NCBI GenBank assembly: GCA_020438865.1
Contig: JAGQTU010000007.1
Span: forward strand, 21,039-85,038
DNA length: 64,000 nt
Reading direction: 5' to 3'
Source of the DNA: Mycobacterium sp.
Lineage (GTDB): Bacteria; Actinomycetota; Actinomycetes; Mycobacteriales; Mycobacteriaceae
A model generated the notes under the pieces. It was not told where the DNA came from and did not search any database. It saw only the letters and a list, made by a program, of their open reading frames with translations. The position numbers and the translations under genes were made by a program. Shown in pieces: positions 63,661 to 64,000 of the stretch (positions are counted from its first letter, which is position 1; each line of letters opens with the position of its first letter).

Positions 63661-64000
63661 ACCCGCGGCGCCAGCACGTCGCGGCGCACGATGGTCTGAT
63701 CGCGGCCCGGGCCCACCCCGATACAGGAAACATGGGCTCCGGCAAGCTCTTCCAGCCGCAGGACGTACTCGCGGGCCTTGACGGGCAGGTCGTCGAACTC
63801 CCGGGCCCCGGAGATGTCCTCCCACCAGCCGGGCAGTTCCTCGTAGATCGGTTCGGCGCGGGCGATGTCGCTCTGGGTCATCGGCATCTCGTTGGTGCGC
63901 CTGCCGTCGACGGTGTAGCCGACGCAGACCGGCACCGTCTCCAGGCTGGACAGCACGTCCAGTTTGGTCAGGAAGTAGTCGGTGATGCCGTTGACCCGGG
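63657..64000 (-). CDS. purA: adenylosuccinate synthetase, C-terminal part
   Basis: The gene enters from the right edge and ends at 63657. The visible 114 codons include [59 protein letters not shown] and ISCIG-type [16 protein letters not shown], the C-terminal GTP/IMP-binding region of PurA. It makes adenylosuccinate from IMP and aspartate. Counterpart of Rv0357c. Upstream sequence is outside the window. Confidence 0.95.
   Translation of the reverse strand, partial: RVNGITDYFLTKLDVLSSLETVPVCVGYTVDGRRTNEMPMTQSDIARAEPIYEELPGWWEDISGAREFDDLPVKAREYVLRLEELAGAHVSCIGVGPGRDQTIVRRDVLAPRV

Overview
The window looks like chromosome of a fast-growing mycobacterium (Mycolicibacterium type). It is G+C rich (about 70 % in hand-counted core lines) with many GTG starts and overlapping stop/start codons. 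It carries lineage markers: pknG-glnX-glnH, the F420-dependent glucose-6-phosphate dehydrogenase fgd1, lpqL, a DUF3263 protein and mutT3. Gene order follows M. tuberculosis Rv0433 to Rv0406c, inverted, with local gains. No rRNA, tRNA, CRISPR array or intact insertion sequence was recognised. All reads are by eye; no homology search was run.

Layout. 1-4.7 kb: a leftward set (DUF3263, LytR_C protein, a SodC-like lipoprotein, a YbdK-type ligase) and a rightward set (def, a CG3035-type GNAT, xthA). 4.8-9 kb: an oxidoreductase, a MgtC/DUF4010 membrane protein and a 14-TM MFS exporter. 9.1-12.3 kb: a TPP riboswitch followed by thiC-thiD-hydrolase. 12.3-22.6 kb: a Baeyer-Villiger-type monooxygenase, two permeases, the lpqL peptidase, and a sedolisin coupled to a zinc-ribbon membrane protein. 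22.6-26.8 kb: a second TPP riboswitch driving thiO-thiS-thiG-SGNH hydrolase leftward, with thiE divergent and mutT3 convergent to thiE. 26.9-31.5 kb: the glnX-glnH-pknG signalling operon. 31.5-35.9 kb: a DUF559 gene between two related palindromic elements, then pta-ackA.

The most unusual part is about 35.9-52.6 kb, which separates pta from fgd1; these are neighbours in M. tuberculosis (Rv0408/Rv0407). It is a polysaccharide island of lower G+C (31/60 in one hand-counted line). It encodes a sugar-nucleotide epimerase, a BcsB-like periplasmic protein, a Wzz/YveK-like chain-length protein, two methyltransferases, three glycosyltransferases, a Wzx-type flippase, a Wzy-type polymerase, a membrane-anchored GH6 glucanase, an AlgD-type GDP-mannose 6-dehydrogenase and an AsnB-type amidotransferase. 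Together they suggest a uronic-acid-containing, possibly amidated and O-methylated, exopolysaccharide made by a Wzx/Wzy route to which cellulose-type accessory parts (BcsB, GH6) have been added. No BcsA and no initiating phosphoglycosyltransferase is present here.

52.6-64 kb: fgd1, an MBL-fold hydrolase, a GNAT, an SDR, the rhodanese-metZ set, purT, a MarR/MMPL divergent pair, a PaaI-type thioesterase and the C-terminal end of purA. A second notable point is the SodC-like protein: it keeps the fold landmarks and the disulfide cysteines but has lost the copper and zinc ligands.
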